Source of the DNA: Chrysomallon squamiferum
Taxonomy: Eukaryota; Mollusca; Gastropoda; Neomphalida; Peltospiridae
DNA: 64,000 nt
Direction of reading: 5' to 3'
Assembly (NCBI GenBank): GCA_012295275.1
Contig: CM022672.1
Location: 29,364,972-29,428,971 of the forward strand
Part shown: piece by piece, positions 43,437-57,257 of the stretch
Numbering within the stretch: the stretch's first letter is position 1
How the letters are laid out: each line of letters opens with the position of its first letter
Notes under the pieces: model-generated
The model's database searches: none
Told to the model about the DNA's origin: nothing
The model's input: the letters and a program-made list of their open reading frames with translations, nothing else
Program-made: the position numbers and the translations under genes

Positions 43437-44022
43437 AACAGGTTATTAGGCAATTCTGAATAAGTTCAATTCATTTAAAATGAATCCGTTATTTCGATTT
43501 CGCTGGTATTGGGGATGGCCAAAAAGAAGTGCACAAAGTTAAAAATTCGTGTAACCACCGCCTGAGTCGATGCAGGCGAGACACCGTCGCCTCACAGAGC
43601 CCACTGAACTAGCTGAGAATTTCTCACATGATCCAGTTATGCGAGGACAGTAATGTCAGATCTTGCTTCAGCAACACACACTAGACTTCACGTCGCCCGG
43701 GTGGTAAGGATTTTCGAGCGCTGCAGCACATCGATGTGTTGCAGTGGCCAGTCTTGTTTCAGACAAGCACAACCTCGTGGACGTCCACTGCCTAACCACC
43801 CGGTGACATCACCAGACGTTAGTCCAGATGTGGAACGGCATTCTCCAGGTTTTCTTCAACAATTTGGTTGAGTCTGTGAGGCGGCGGCGCCTCGCTTGCA
43901 TTGACGAAAATGGTGAAGTGATTTTGTGACCTCTCGTGTCTCTCATCCTCAATACCAATGAAATGATGGATGCTCCGACAGTTTAAACTAACTGAAGTTC
44001 TGTAGAACTGCCTAATACACAA
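43437..44022 (+). mobile_element. Tc1/mariner-like relic with internal deletion
   Basis: GTTATTAGGCAATTCTG at the left end (43442) pairs with GTATTAGGCAGTTCTAC, the reverse complement near 44000-44017, as short inverted termini. Inside, the sequence is GC-richer than its surroundings. On the plus strand it yields fragments of the Tc1-type transposase end: SPDVSPD (compare the SPDLNPIE catalytic block) and, in another frame, MWNGILQ then NLVESVRRRRLACI (compare WNAIPQ..LVESMPRR). Frames are broken and most of the protein is missing, so it cannot be active. Confidence 0.65.
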
Positions 44023-44412
44023 TGCTCTCTGGTCATTTTATGTCTTGAACTTGTTTTTTTATCAGCATGATAACCATACAGTCACTTTTTACCCGCTAGT
44101 ACATTAAAAATATTGTAAAAATAACATCAGTGCTGTGTGGTGAGTTACTGAATGAACTTCTGTTCTTTAGTTGGTAACCAAATAATCTGCTATATTCTAC
44201 TATTTACAGTTCTATTTCTGTACTTATTAAAATTTTCGTTAAAAAATACGTGTGTTTACAAACAAGGTATTATGATCTTCCAGTATAGGCCACGACAATG
44301 AGACACTGTACATTTTAAAGCAGATTAGATCTTGTTTGTTATAATAAAATCTTGACATACAATTATAGCCCCTCTTTACCCCATTTCCCTTTAATACAAA
44401 CCCAACGCTTCC

Positions 44413-44658
44413 TTGTATTTTTATTTTTGTATTATACTTTATGGCTGTATGCGGAACGACATGCTTCAACGACCTATTTTATTCAAGGATGCTGTCAATA
44501 CATGTTTTATATTTTTTACTCTGCCTGTACGACACTGCCCACAGAGCTACTCATGGCACTGTGATCATGATGAAACTTGCTGTGGCAATTACTCATTTTT
44601 CATTACATCTCGGAGATCATTTATTTGCTCCTTCGAACACACAAGACAACTCTTAATA
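44413..44658 (+). other. Cysteine-rich open frame of unknown status
   Basis: An 82-codon frame contains HCPQSYSWHCDHDETCCGNY, a spacing (C-x6-W-x-C-x5-CC) like small secreted or membrane cysteine-rich domains. The hydrophobic segment before it (NTCFIFFTLPV) could be part of a signal or membrane segment. There is no family match that I recognise and no convincing splice sites. It could be chance. Confidence 0.2.
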
Positions 44659-44912
44659 TGACTTGATATAAACCAGCTGTGGAGCAGTGGCGTGGACACA
44701 AAGGGACTGACAGACATGGAGGAGAGGACTGGTCAATCAGCATATTTCCACGCTGTCCTTGGTGTAAGCACAGCATACAATCTTCTCATTATTCCAGCGA
44801 GAATAACTATTAAAAGTGATGATACATTGAAATAGTCTCAATATATTTTGTTTTACTGTGGCGTTTTTCATCATGATATCTTAATAATGAAGTATAACAA
44901 AAAGATGGTCTG

Positions 44913-44913
44913 A

Positions 44914-44966
<53 letters not shown>
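44913..44966. repeat. (TG)n microsatellite
   Basis: Uninterrupted TG run followed by GAGAG. Confidence 0.95.
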
Positions 44967-44968
<2 letters not shown>

Positions 44969-45099
44969 AGTTATAATGACAATCACATACAAGGCCGATC
45001 TGATGTAAACTACATCTGTAATTTTTAGTAATGATATCATCACATATAAAGCTAATGTGATATAAAATATCTTCTACTGGACAGAAAGTCACACCATCT

Positions 45100-47481
45100 G
45101 CTAGACATGTGATAGTGCTCAATTACAATATGTGACAAAAAACATCGTAATACCTATTTTACCTAACAGTATTATTTTGTTGACATAATTTCCTTTTGAA
45201 AGGTGCTAGGATGCACAAAACAGTAAATTAATAAATTGGAAGTATAAAAATTCATTAAAAGTAAATCATTCTCTTGGCATTGGACAAGCATCCCCATGCT
45301 TTTGAAATTTGTATGATACAAAACAACAGCAGTAACAAAACAAGTATGTTAATTAGTCCACTCATAAAAGGCTGTTGCATTTTCTGATAAATGAGATTTC
45401 AGAATGCAGTTATGATCAGAGTAGATCATAGTCATTTAATATATGGCCAATTTATTCTATTCCTCACTACTTTGTCAAGTGTCAAAATATCAATAAAAAT
45501 ATTCAGACGAATGGTTGTTAGTAGTTTCTGTTATTGTTGTAATCGTGTTCATTACAGATAACAAGTAAATACTTTACCATTACGTGGACTTTTAAATATA
45601 CTACGCATCTGAAAGACATTAGAATGTTAAGGTAATCAAATTGTGTTGGCTATGTATATTAAAAATAATAAATTAAGATAATCAGTTATATGTAAACGCA
45701 ATAAAATAGTTAAAAATAGATAATACGTGTAGCTAATGACTCATATACTATACAGTCCAAACATTTTACCATTTTTTAACTACAACTGGTATGTTATTTT
45801 TGTTTTACATTAAATAAGCATTTATTAAGAGAGAATTTTCCTTACTGGAAAACTTAAGTTTAAGCCTTTAACTGAGAAACAAAAACAATTTAAAATATAC
45901 CTTAAAAGCGTGCACTGGTCAGAATGTTTTCTACCAAACAGCCAACAGAAGAGAACAGACACAGTGACAAACATCCCAGTGAAGTGGGTGAAACTTGTTA
46001 AATCTGGATATCAAATTTCAGAGGTGGTATCAGCTGTTGATCTCAGTATGGAAATATCAGTACGGTTAACCATACACTGAAATCTACTGCAGTAAGATGA
46101 GTCAAAATACCAGTGTTGTTTTCACTTACTGTACACAGTGTGATGTAGCTGTTTTTATGGTTTGTGTGAGATGTGATGGACTGCAGGATTAATATTACTA
46201 GTGTCCAGGTCATGATGAAATATTTACCCAGTCACTGTATTACAAAAAACCATGTAAAGAAAATAAATACAAATACAAATAATAATAATAAAAAACAGAA
46301 AACAAAATAATAATAATAATAATTATAGTAAAAAACAAAAATGAAAATGAAAAAACAAAAAACAAAAACAAAAACAAAAACAACAGTATTACAGTAACCA
46401 GACAAAAGACCATTGGACAGAACTTCACACTTTCAATATTAAAACAGAATCACTCTTCATATGTGTCAATCTTAAACTAAAAAAGAATTACTGTTTCTTC
46501 TTTACATTCATAACACAAATAAATATAATGATATATAATTATTTGCCAGACACACAACATTTTAATATCCCCTTAGTTCAGATAAGCAAATTTCAGTTAA
46601 AAACTGTTCTTTTGAAGTGCAATACTCAATATTTAAATTGTCCAGGATTTTGATTAATTAGTGGCCACTGGGTTTTGTCTTGTGAAATTTTTGTGAAGGA
46701 TAGTTTTGTCCTGTGGGTTTAATTGTGATGTTTTGCCTTGAATCTATTAATTACACACATTAGAAGTTGGTAACTATTAGCAGTTGTTATTACATGAAGT
46801 CCACTGATATTAAAATGAGGTGAAATACCATTCTGTCAAATATACAAGCATGAAGCATTTACTGAAATAACTTTTCATATAATCAAAAAAATAATTAAAA
46901 AATTAAAATAGTTTCTAATTCATTTATAATGGGTTTGTGTATTAGAGTTATATGTATCATCATAAAAAAAAATAGAATATAAACAATTTTTGATTCATTT
47001 AAAGTGGGTTTTCGTGTTAGAGTTTTCAAGTGCAGGAAAATAAGTAAGTGATTTTCAAGTATGGATACAAATACAAATGGTTATAATAAATTTTGTTCAG
47101 TACAATTTATTTAATTATGAGTAGTTTCTGAATGCATATTACTAGTTAAAGCAGAGCTTGTTAAAAGTGGTGTTGTTAATTATTCTAAATACAGACAAGG
47201 ATGTATGTTACTTTGTGTAGAAGATTTACATGTAAACTGCACATTTCAAAACCACATGTTAAAAATAACTGCATACTGGCTACACATGAATTTCTTGATA
47301 ATTAATTACTCTTGACAGTTTTTTTTTAATTAGTGTTTACTCATATGATTAGATATCTAGATTACAATTAAATCAACTAAAAACAAAAGTCTGGCTTAAT
47401 GATACCACAAGAGTACAGTTGTTTATTTAACCTGTCACTGGAGACAAGTTTTAAACAAGCTATTGACATATGAATGGCAAA

Positions 47482-47514
<33 letters not shown>

Positions 47515-48060
47515 CAGATTATGTCATGTTGCTGTCATCAAATGCTGGACATGTATCAAACATTTATTAAATGTCATAAGAGCATATTCACCTTTCATCA
47601 TCAGCTACAGGCAAAACAAAAAATAAATAAATAAATAAATAAATTTATTATAGAAAATAAGTTGTATATTTTAAAAGATGTTACTCATTTGCAAACAAAT
47701 GTAATTATTTGTTAAAGGCATCCTAACACACACACACACTACACACTACACACTACACACACACACAACTATACTACACACACTGTATTGTGTGGACTGA
47801 ACAAAAAACCGAAACAAAAAAAGTAACCCAAACTTTTTTTTTCATAATTTTTCTAATAAAAGAATATGAAAGATAATTCTGTATTATCATTCCAGATAAT
47901 TTCAAGCTGTATTTGGATGATTCAGGATCATTAACTTCCTGCATTAACAAATTGTCCACATTCTGGCAGTAAATGCGGATGCTGAATTGGGTGTTGTCAT
48001 AGAAACAAAGTGCTACTGATGTAAAACCTGCAGCAAATGACAAATACTCTTTCCTTTCTC

Positions 48061-48106
<46 letters not shown>

Positions 48107-49261
48107 TGATGACAATAATAATAAAATCAGTAATAATAATGAGATGTGCAAATAATCAGAGATACACTTGTGTAAAACTGTTAACACCAGTCAAGGACAG
48201 TCAAGGACAGACATGAAGCAGATGTCAGCTCATTTTGTTAAAACAATTTTTGGTGGTTTTAGACATCAAGATGGAAGAACAGAGTAAATTCTGCCAGGTA
48301 TCAATAAAATCTTAAAACACTAAATACAATAAAACAAAATACAACAATGATTCATAATGATGATGAAGATAATATTGGTAACAACAACAATAATAATAAT
48401 AATTTAAATTATAATCATCATTATCATCATCATCACCATCACTAGGATAATAAACTTTATAAAAAGAAAACATATTTAAAAATTATAATTAAAAGTTAAT
48501 TTTCTATATATCCTATCAAACTGAATGATAAATTATGTTGATAAAACATATGAATCAAAGAGCACTGGTTAAAATGAGAAATAGTGCAATGGAAAACCGT
48601 TCCTGCAGTGTGACATGTTTCAACAGGTGAAACTTGGAGACTGATGAGTAAGATGTAAGCAAAAAACTAAATTTCCAATTTCTTTGGCATCTACATATTT
48701 GTTAACAGAATTTTTTTTTATGTCAAATGAGTAAATGTAAATAAATAGAATTATGATGATGATGATATTATTATTATTATCATCATTAACAATAATAGTA
48801 ATATCTATAACATTACAACATTTAGTACACCAAAAAATAATAACAGTAATAAAATAAATGACAATAACAAATCACAACTCAATAATAACAATATTAAAAT
48901 AATCATAAAAAAAAATAATAATAATATAAAATAAAAAATAAACAAAAGTAATCTGCATAACCTGTTAAAAAAAAGATGATCTTAATTTTGACTTGACCCA
49001 GTTGATCTCCGTTAAGTTTGTTGTCCTCAAGGTAGAACTACTGGAACAAGGCCAAAACTGTATCCATTAATTCTATACAATTGACCATGTGACCTATTTT
49101 GGTTGACCTAGTTTACATATACCTGAGATTAAAATATAAAAGCTGTATAATTTGCATAAAAAATAGTGTCAGGTATGAAGTTACAATAGTGCTGAGTTGG
49201 AAATATGTTTCTAATCAAACTGAAATCTTCATAAACTAACCAAAGCTTTTTATTATTATTC

Positions 49262-49293
<32 letters not shown>

Positions 49294-49498
49294 TTGTATG
49301 TATGTAACATTTTTAAAAATGTATGAATTAAAAACTTAAAAAACCTTTTATATAAACAAACTAAATAAAAATGTACTATTTTAAATTTAAAGATAAATGT
49401 AGTGAAAATTTCATTAATGGAGATTTCATTATTTTAAATTTGTATACCTTTTCTTCTAATTAATGTGTGTGTGTGTGTGTGTGTTTTTAATACAGTGA

Positions 49499-49532
<34 letters not shown>

Positions 49533-49924
49533 TTGCTTTTATTATTTAATATCTAATATTCATAATACATAAACAACATAATAATACAATTTATTTCAGG
49601 TTTTGAAATATAACCCTGAAATCATATATTACTATCATAATGTTTATCAATGTTTATTTAATTTACATAATTATGTAAATAATTATAAATTAATATGTAT
49701 AAAAGGTGTGGAGTATCAAATTAAGTCAGGCACAAAACCTATACACCATACTGATTAATATAAAATATATTAACTACTGAAAAGGAAATATTAATTCAAG
49801 GTGTAAAACGATACATTTCATGCTAATTTGAATGAATAAATGATTGACTGAATGGATGGAAGGAAGGATGGATAACAAAAAAAAGACACCTAGCATAAAA
49901 CAACTGCCTATTGAATGTTATTCT

Positions 49925-49960
<36 letters not shown>

Positions 49961-50718
49961 ATAACAATAATAATAATAATAAAAGTAATAATAATAACAA
50001 CAAAAGTAAACTAAATCTGTATAAAAAACTAATTTATGATACAATTAATATTAATTTAATTAAATTTTAATGCTACACTAAAGAACACAAGAAATGATAC
50101 AGCTAAACAAATACAGTTAATCCTGGGTTGTAACGCAAGTTCAGTGTTTTTATGAGGTCAGATTTGAGCATGTGTATTTGTTTCATTTTACATGTATCTT
50201 ATGACACAAAAACATTCTGAAAGGTGAACAGAAGTTACATATTATATGGTTGATTAATCTATGTATAAATATCTTTGAATTTCCCTTGAAAATGCTAAGA
50301 ACTTTTATTCCAACTGAATATTTAAAGCACTGCATGTTATAGTAATCTACTTGTCTTAGTTTAATAATAAAATCAAATAAGAATTTGATAACAAAATGGA
50401 ATGTTTAACATAAGACAGTGTTTAGTGTTATACAAACTTGCATTAACTTTTACTTGTGTTCTTCAGGTCAGTGAATAGAGTTTATCATATAAAAGCAATT
50501 ATCTTCCAGACAATGAAAACTGAGAAATACAAAGAATCCCTCACTTACAAATGAGTTACACTCTGACATTTTCTAAATTTTGTTTTGCTGTTTTAATGTA
50601 GTAGTATTACGGTCTCATGCAGGTACTAACTGCAATTTAGAACAATTATGAATGAAACGGTAGTAAGTATTTAAGTTTCTTTTGATATATATCTTGTGTT
50701 AAAAGAACAACAACACAA

Positions 50719-50751
<33 letters not shown>

Positions 50752-51840
50752 AAGTATAAAATGTAAGAAATGCTCAGATAGAAATGAATTAATGAAACAA
50801 ATCAAAAAAGTATATCAGTAAAACCTCAATTTTTAAACTAATCACTATAGTAACAAGATAATGACCTAATGTATACTACTAAAAACTTAATTATTTTATT
50901 CTCTTTTATTTTTTCAGTATAAAATGACAAGAAAAATAAACTGACCACCCCAATGTGTTTTAACCATGTTGTCAGCAATCAAAATGTACAAGTGACATAG
51001 GGCCAACACCATCAGACATCAGCGATGTTGACTGTGTGGTGTCAACTGTGGTGTGCAGGTTACGAGGTTCAAATTTCAGCCAAGAATTACAGAAATCTGC
51101 TTTGTGCTTTTAGTGACGATTCTCTTCCAAGTTATAAATTATAATTTATCTATGGTTTATTGGTTTATTTAATGACTGACACAGGTTAATTAATTAGTAC
51201 AGCACATTAATATAAAGACGATACTAAATCCCAGTCAAAAACACTTACCAATCCTGTCTGACATTGCCTCTAATTATGTCAAATACATTTTCTTGCCCTG
51301 TCTCTCTCTTCCCTTCTTCCCTCTCCCCCGTCTCTAAATATGGATGCCAGCCAGTTTATAAGGAAATACACAGTGTTAAAATGAAATGAGTGGATATGAC
51401 AGTAAACAGATACTGCTTGACTTTCAGTTAATCTAAAACTAATTTAAACTGTTTTTGTTCCAGTAGTTATCTTGACTTCATGGGCACTGTAATGACACAC
51501 AAAACTGGACAACACTGTAAAAGTCCAGACTGGAGTGCAGATTGGCTTTATATGAGTTTAATCTGTGAAATATATGTCATGATACTTAAGTAATCCACTG
51601 CAATATAATCAATGAAGCATGTAGTCAGTTATAACATGAGCAACCAACCACATCATAATCATTTAACCTATCATTTTACAAGTAGAAAACCACATAGGAC
51701 AAATATACCAACCATGACAAAATTAAAAACCTAGAAACAAAACAAAACAAAAAAAAGTTAAAAAAATAAAAATAAAATAAATAATAAATAAATAAATAAA
51801 TATAAAATATCATTAAGTGTGATTATGTAATGGTCTTTAT
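45100..51840. other. Noncoding, intron-like
   Basis: No coding exon is supported on either strand. It holds simple repeats: (AAC/AAAC)-type run 46330-46383, poly(T) 47486-47512, ACACT/ACAC run 47729-47780, (AAT)n 48061-48105, (ATT)n 49250-49293, poly(A) 49506-49532 and (AGT)n 49926-49960. The strand bias and emptiness fit the long intron proposed for the SIMC1-like gene. Confidence 0.4.
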
Positions 51841-51844
51841 TTCT

Positions 51845-52020
51845 GCATTACATAGACAGGTGTCATGTTTACCTGAAGACCATTACATAGACAGGTAAGT
51901 CATGTTTACCTAAAGACCATTACATATGTAGGTAAGTAACGTTTACCTAAAGATTAACATGTATATTTCTAAGTAATGTTTATCTGAAGATTATTATATA
52001 TATAGCTAAATGATGTTTAC
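51845..52020. repeat. Minisatellite, 37-38 bp unit, about five copies
   Basis: The word GTTTACC or GTTTATC recurs at about 51867, 51904, 51941, 51978 and 52014. Between occurrences the units read as variants of TAAAGACCATTACATAGACA followed by GGTAAGTAAT. Copies decay toward the right. Confidence 0.8.
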
Positions 52021-52057
52021 AGGTATCATGCTGTCTGAACTGTGATGTAAAAACCAA

Positions 52058-52800
52058 AAGGAATTATCTTTCAGATATAAATCTCCATCAAAAAGTTATC
52101 TATGTTCTGTACTTGTGAAATAACCAGTTATGTGTTAACCACATTATAAACAGAGAATATTATATGTGTGTTAATTTATTGGTAAATAAAATATAAGGAA
52201 TTGCCTTTCAAATATATACATAACAAATAACCTATGAAGTATAGTTGTCATGGAATAACATGCTATGTCTTAATATTACAAAGAGTGACTATTATATCTG
52301 TTTTATTTTTCTAGTTAATTTTCTAGTAATAGCAGGAATTACCTTTCAAATACAATCCACCATTATTATGCACTCTATTCTTGAAATAATATACATATCT
52401 TAATCATATATTAAACATTGAATAATATATCTGTGTTAATTTTCTAGTAATCAAAATAGAAGGAATTTCCTTTCAAACACAGACCATTGCACTGCTGAAA
52501 TAACATACCATAACTTAATTGTTATAAACAGTGAATAATATTTGTACTTGCGTTGATTTTTCCATGAATAAAGTAAGTCCACCATTATTACATAAGATGG
52601 TGCAATCGTGCTATAAATAGTGATTATCTGTACCTATATTAATGTTCTAGTAAATAATACACAATCCACCATTACTACATAGCGCACACCTTGAATAACA
52701 TGCCGTGTCCTAATTGTACGATAAACAGTGAATAATACACCTGTTAATTTATAAGTAAATAAAACAAGAGGAATTACCTTTCAAATATGATCCTCCATGA
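52058..52800. repeat. Satellite-like array, unit about 127-154 bp
   Basis: GGAATTACCTTTCAAATA-type words occur at 52059, 52197, 52335, 52462 and 52770. Between them each unit carries CCACCATTATTA, a TTGAAATAACAT block, TAAACAGTGAATAATA and CTGTGTTAATTTTCTAGTAA in the same order. The gap 52462-52770 fits two units whose GGAATT box is lost. Roughly six diverged head-to-tail copies. No coding content. Confidence 0.82.
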
Positions 52801-52819
52801 AAAATAAACTGAAACAAAT

Positions 52820-55805
52820 CTAATCGAGCACCTGTGTTGTGCACTGAGATCATCATACCTTGCATGTGACGACTCACTGAACACTAACTGTCACATGTTC
52901 TTGTCAGTACATGAAGAACTACTGTTTCCTCGACTGCCACGTCAAGTAAACCTCTGACCCTAGCCACCTCACAATGCAGCTACAGATCAATACAATCTGT
53001 TGATATGATAAAAATAAAATATCAACTAGTTGTAAATGACAATTTTTTTTTTTTTTTGTCTTTATAGACACTGGCTTGGTTGGGTAAAATATTCATGTTT
53101 TGTGCATTGGGTCTTCTGACAGTAACACTACTAAAATAGATCTATAAAATAAACAAAAATATGTACACAGGTATTCTTTTTCTTTCTTCTTTCTATATAT
53201 TTTTTAAAATTACAAAAAAATGAATTAAAGGAAAAAAGTTATATTTTAGTAATAGTTTGTAATATCAGTTGTTTATTCTCAGTCATTAGTAATAATTATA
53301 ATTGTAATATAAATAATATTGCTGCAATAGTAGTTACATTTCTAGTAGTAGACATGTAGTGATAGTAGTAGTAGTAGTAGCAGTTGCATCAGTATCAGTT
53401 CTCTGGAGATGGTGGTAGTAGTGGTGCTAGTAGCAGTTGTGGTAGAAATAACAAAAGTTGTACTTTACCTCAAGTAATATTTCTAATTATAATAATATGG
53501 AATAATTTTAAAACTGCATGTGACAGCCGTCTACAACTAAATACATTGCGCAATACCTGACCTTTGATCAGTCCTGGATAAAATGTCTCTCTGGTTAATG
53601 AAATGTGTTTAGTACAGACATATACTGAGAGAACGCACATGCTGCCAGTAGCAATAGCTAGGTTTGTACTGAGAGACTGAGACAGACAGACAGACAGACA
53701 CACAGAGAGAGAGAGAGAGAGAGTTATTAAGCACTGACATATACAGGAATCTTAAAAAAAAATAATAACTTGTATTGTAGACAGTATTACAACATTCACT
53801 TTGTGTTAAACTGAGTAATGTATATTAACTACTAACCTGATCAGATGTAATTAATGTGCTCTTGATCAGGTAAGAAAGCAGCTGTGTGCATCCAGTTTGC
53901 ACAGGTGTGGCTGTAGTTGTACTTTGCACAGATGTGGCAGTAGTTGTTGTGTGTTGCCTAAATGTGGCTGAGGTTATGTGGTTGTGCTTATGTGTATGTC
54001 AGCAGTGTAATAAAATCCACTGTGAAACACAGCATTTTCTACACGTAAATTACAAAGTGTTAAACATTTATGCTAATTTATACATACTTTCAAACAACTG
54101 GAAAATTAAACATAAAAAAAAAGTGCACGAACAATCTTTTCATTGATTAACACAAATCTATTTTTGCACAAGCAGTTTCTTTTGTTGTTCTTATTCACTT
54201 TTAGGTTTGATAGATCTTCTCACTTTTCATATGATAATACAACAAATTGATTGAAGTGACACTGAACAACAGGCAGTCGACAGCTGTGTTCTGCTCGCTT
54301 AGAAATGTCCAATTCAAAGAGGGAGAAAAGAAATTACTTACAGTAAACATTAATTTCTAATAGCTTTAACCATTATATACCAAATATGATTTTTTTTATT
54401 TCTTGAACCAACTTCAGCTGAGAATATCAGTCAGTAATAGCTATTACTAAATCAAGATACAAGAATCTAAAGTTATCCATTGGTATTTTGTCAGTGCTAC
54501 TTCTGCACAATTGTACGTAGTATAACAGTATGTATTAATGTACGTCTGTATTTGTTTTTAAAGGAGTAAAGGAGAAGTTCCCTGTTCACCTCCCTGCTGT
54601 CTTGTTTTCTCTCGACATTCATTATTTATTTATTTAATGTTTCTTATTTTACAGTATTCATTCATTTTATTTTGTTTCTTTTATTTTACATTATTTTATT
54701 TATTTTGTTGTTGTTATTGTTACACATGTCTGTTATAAATGTACACTTAACATCAGTACTGTTAACCGTCTGCTGGTCTCCATGTAACAAAGCCAGACAA
54801 CTCCTCATTTACCAGTACCAGTCTTCCTCTTTGTTTATTTGTTTGTTTAATGATACACAGCACAAAAAGGTTTCCTCCAGCAACCAAAATATTAAAAGAA
54901 TTATTATAATTCCAAATTACAATTTTAAAGTTTTTGCATTTTTGCATGATCTGTCATTATTGTTAACAAAATATGACAATAAAAATAATATAAAAAACAT
55001 CTGAAAACTGTCATTTTACGTCTTCACAAAGTGTAGTTATGACAAGAATGAATATACATCAGACTTGATACATGTACATTTTCTAGCACATTTTCTAACA
55101 AAACCAGAATAACAAATGAGAGTAAATCAGTGTGCAAACAATGATGTTGTAACTGCTGCAAAACAGCTGCACATTTGATTTTTTGTTTTGATTTTGATTT
55201 GATTTTTGATTTTTGTTTTCCTTTCTGTACACTTCTGTTGTTACACTTTATTATTAAAGTTAGAATGCAAAAACATAACAAACAAAAAAAAAAAGTAAAA
55301 TGCTTTTGAGTAAATTCTGAATTTGCTCTACCATCCAGCCTCCACTAATCACCAAGGCAACACAAAGACTGAAGTCACTAACACTGACCACTCCCTTGCA
55401 ATGCTGTTAGCTAACTTACTTCAATACAGCAAACCATTAATTCTTAACCAGTAATTTTCTTGTAATAAACTGGAACACAAGTTGCTTGTAATAGCTACAT
55501 ATTAATAACTTTATATTCACTCTATTTTTCACCTAATATAAAAATATTTCTCCAAGAGACTCCAACTTTATAAATTATTTGAAATGGTGCAATGACAAAT
55601 GAAAGGATAAGAACCACTGCAGAAAATCTTTGGTTCATAGAACCTCAATTCAAAGGTTAAAGCAAATAACTGGCCATCCTTGTGGAACACCATGGATACA
55701 GACAGAAAGTCACTGTTTGGTAATCTTGTTGTAATCAACATCATATTAACACTTACACCAAGTCTGTATGGTTGTTTGATTGTAATGAATTTTTTTTTTC
55801 TGTAT

Positions 55806-55853
<48 letters not shown>

Positions 55854-57224
55854 CTTCAATTATATCTGCTATGAATGATCATCAAAACATACAAACAAAC
55901 AAGCACATCTTTCCTTCTGTATGTTATAAATTTGGATTTAGAAAAGATGCCAATTTATTCTAAACCTCCACTACATCATGGTGAAGAACCGTCTGCAAAC
56001 AGAATATTCTGATAATATTAAAAATATTTTTTACAAAATTGAAAAATCTATAACATAAAAATATAGTTAGTATTTTGATATGAATATTTTAATAAATTAA
56101 AAATCTACAGTAACATTTAAAAATGTCAGTATATTAATGTTACAGTATTAAAATATTAATGTTTTAGTATTAAAATATAATCTTAAACTTATGTGATCTA
56201 ATTCTTGTGATATGAACAGAAATCTCATTCATCTTTTTTGTCTGAGTGTGATGGGTAATTTACAATGAAAACACTACAGCACAACGTACCACCTGTCACT
56301 TACCATTCTTTACTCACAGAAACTAAATTATTATTTTTTGATTTTATACTCAACAATACATAAATTTACAGTGACATCAATGTTTCAATATATAAATAAT
56401 AATAAAAAAAGATTTTAAAATCTGTTTTATCAACTTCAGGATAAATCATTATAAATAAAATAAAATAATAATCAATAATTAAAACAAATAAAATAAAATA
56501 AAATAAAATAAAATAAAGGAAACAAACAAATAAAAAATGTATTCCACTTTTAAAAAAACATTTATATCTCTGATTACGTTTTGACTTTTCTGTTACAGTG
56601 TTATTTTCTCTTATCCAAAAATTCTGAAAAGCTCCTAAATCCAAAACTTGTTCTGAGCACCAGAAATAGTGATACAAACTTCAATATATACACAAATTTA
56701 TAAAAAAAAATTATATAAAAACTATTTGTATAAGCTGTATATGAAATACAACCAACTTATTAATAATATGACAAATCCTGTTCTCAGGATCTCTCTTTAT
56801 ATTCCAAAATGGGAAATATTTCTGATCTCAAGCAATTCAGATAGGAGTCTCAGACTGTTTTGTGACTTGCAGTAATTCATTAAACATGAATGATTGCCTT
56901 CATCAAATACTGATTATCATGATAATGATCACTATCATCATAAAAGTATTTTCCACTGCAATTCATTATCATGTCAGTAATCTTTATCATAAATGTTTAT
57001 TCATCATAGAAATTCATTAATTATTAATGATCATACACTGCTCATTATTAATCAATCATCATTGTGATCAGCCATTACAATTCCCTAATCACTCTAATTT
57101 ATGATCACTAATCAGTGATTGATCATCACCATTATTACTCTCCACTGAATTCAGTAATCATGAATTATCATTATGATTCTGCATAACCAGACATACCATC
57201 ATTATAAATAAACAGAATTAAAAC

Positions 57225-57257
<33 letters not shown>

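Noticed and set aside
51000-51100. Possible tRNA-like B box (GAGGTTCAAATTTC)
   Set aside because: No matching A box at proper spacing and no fold; too weak to list as a SINE.
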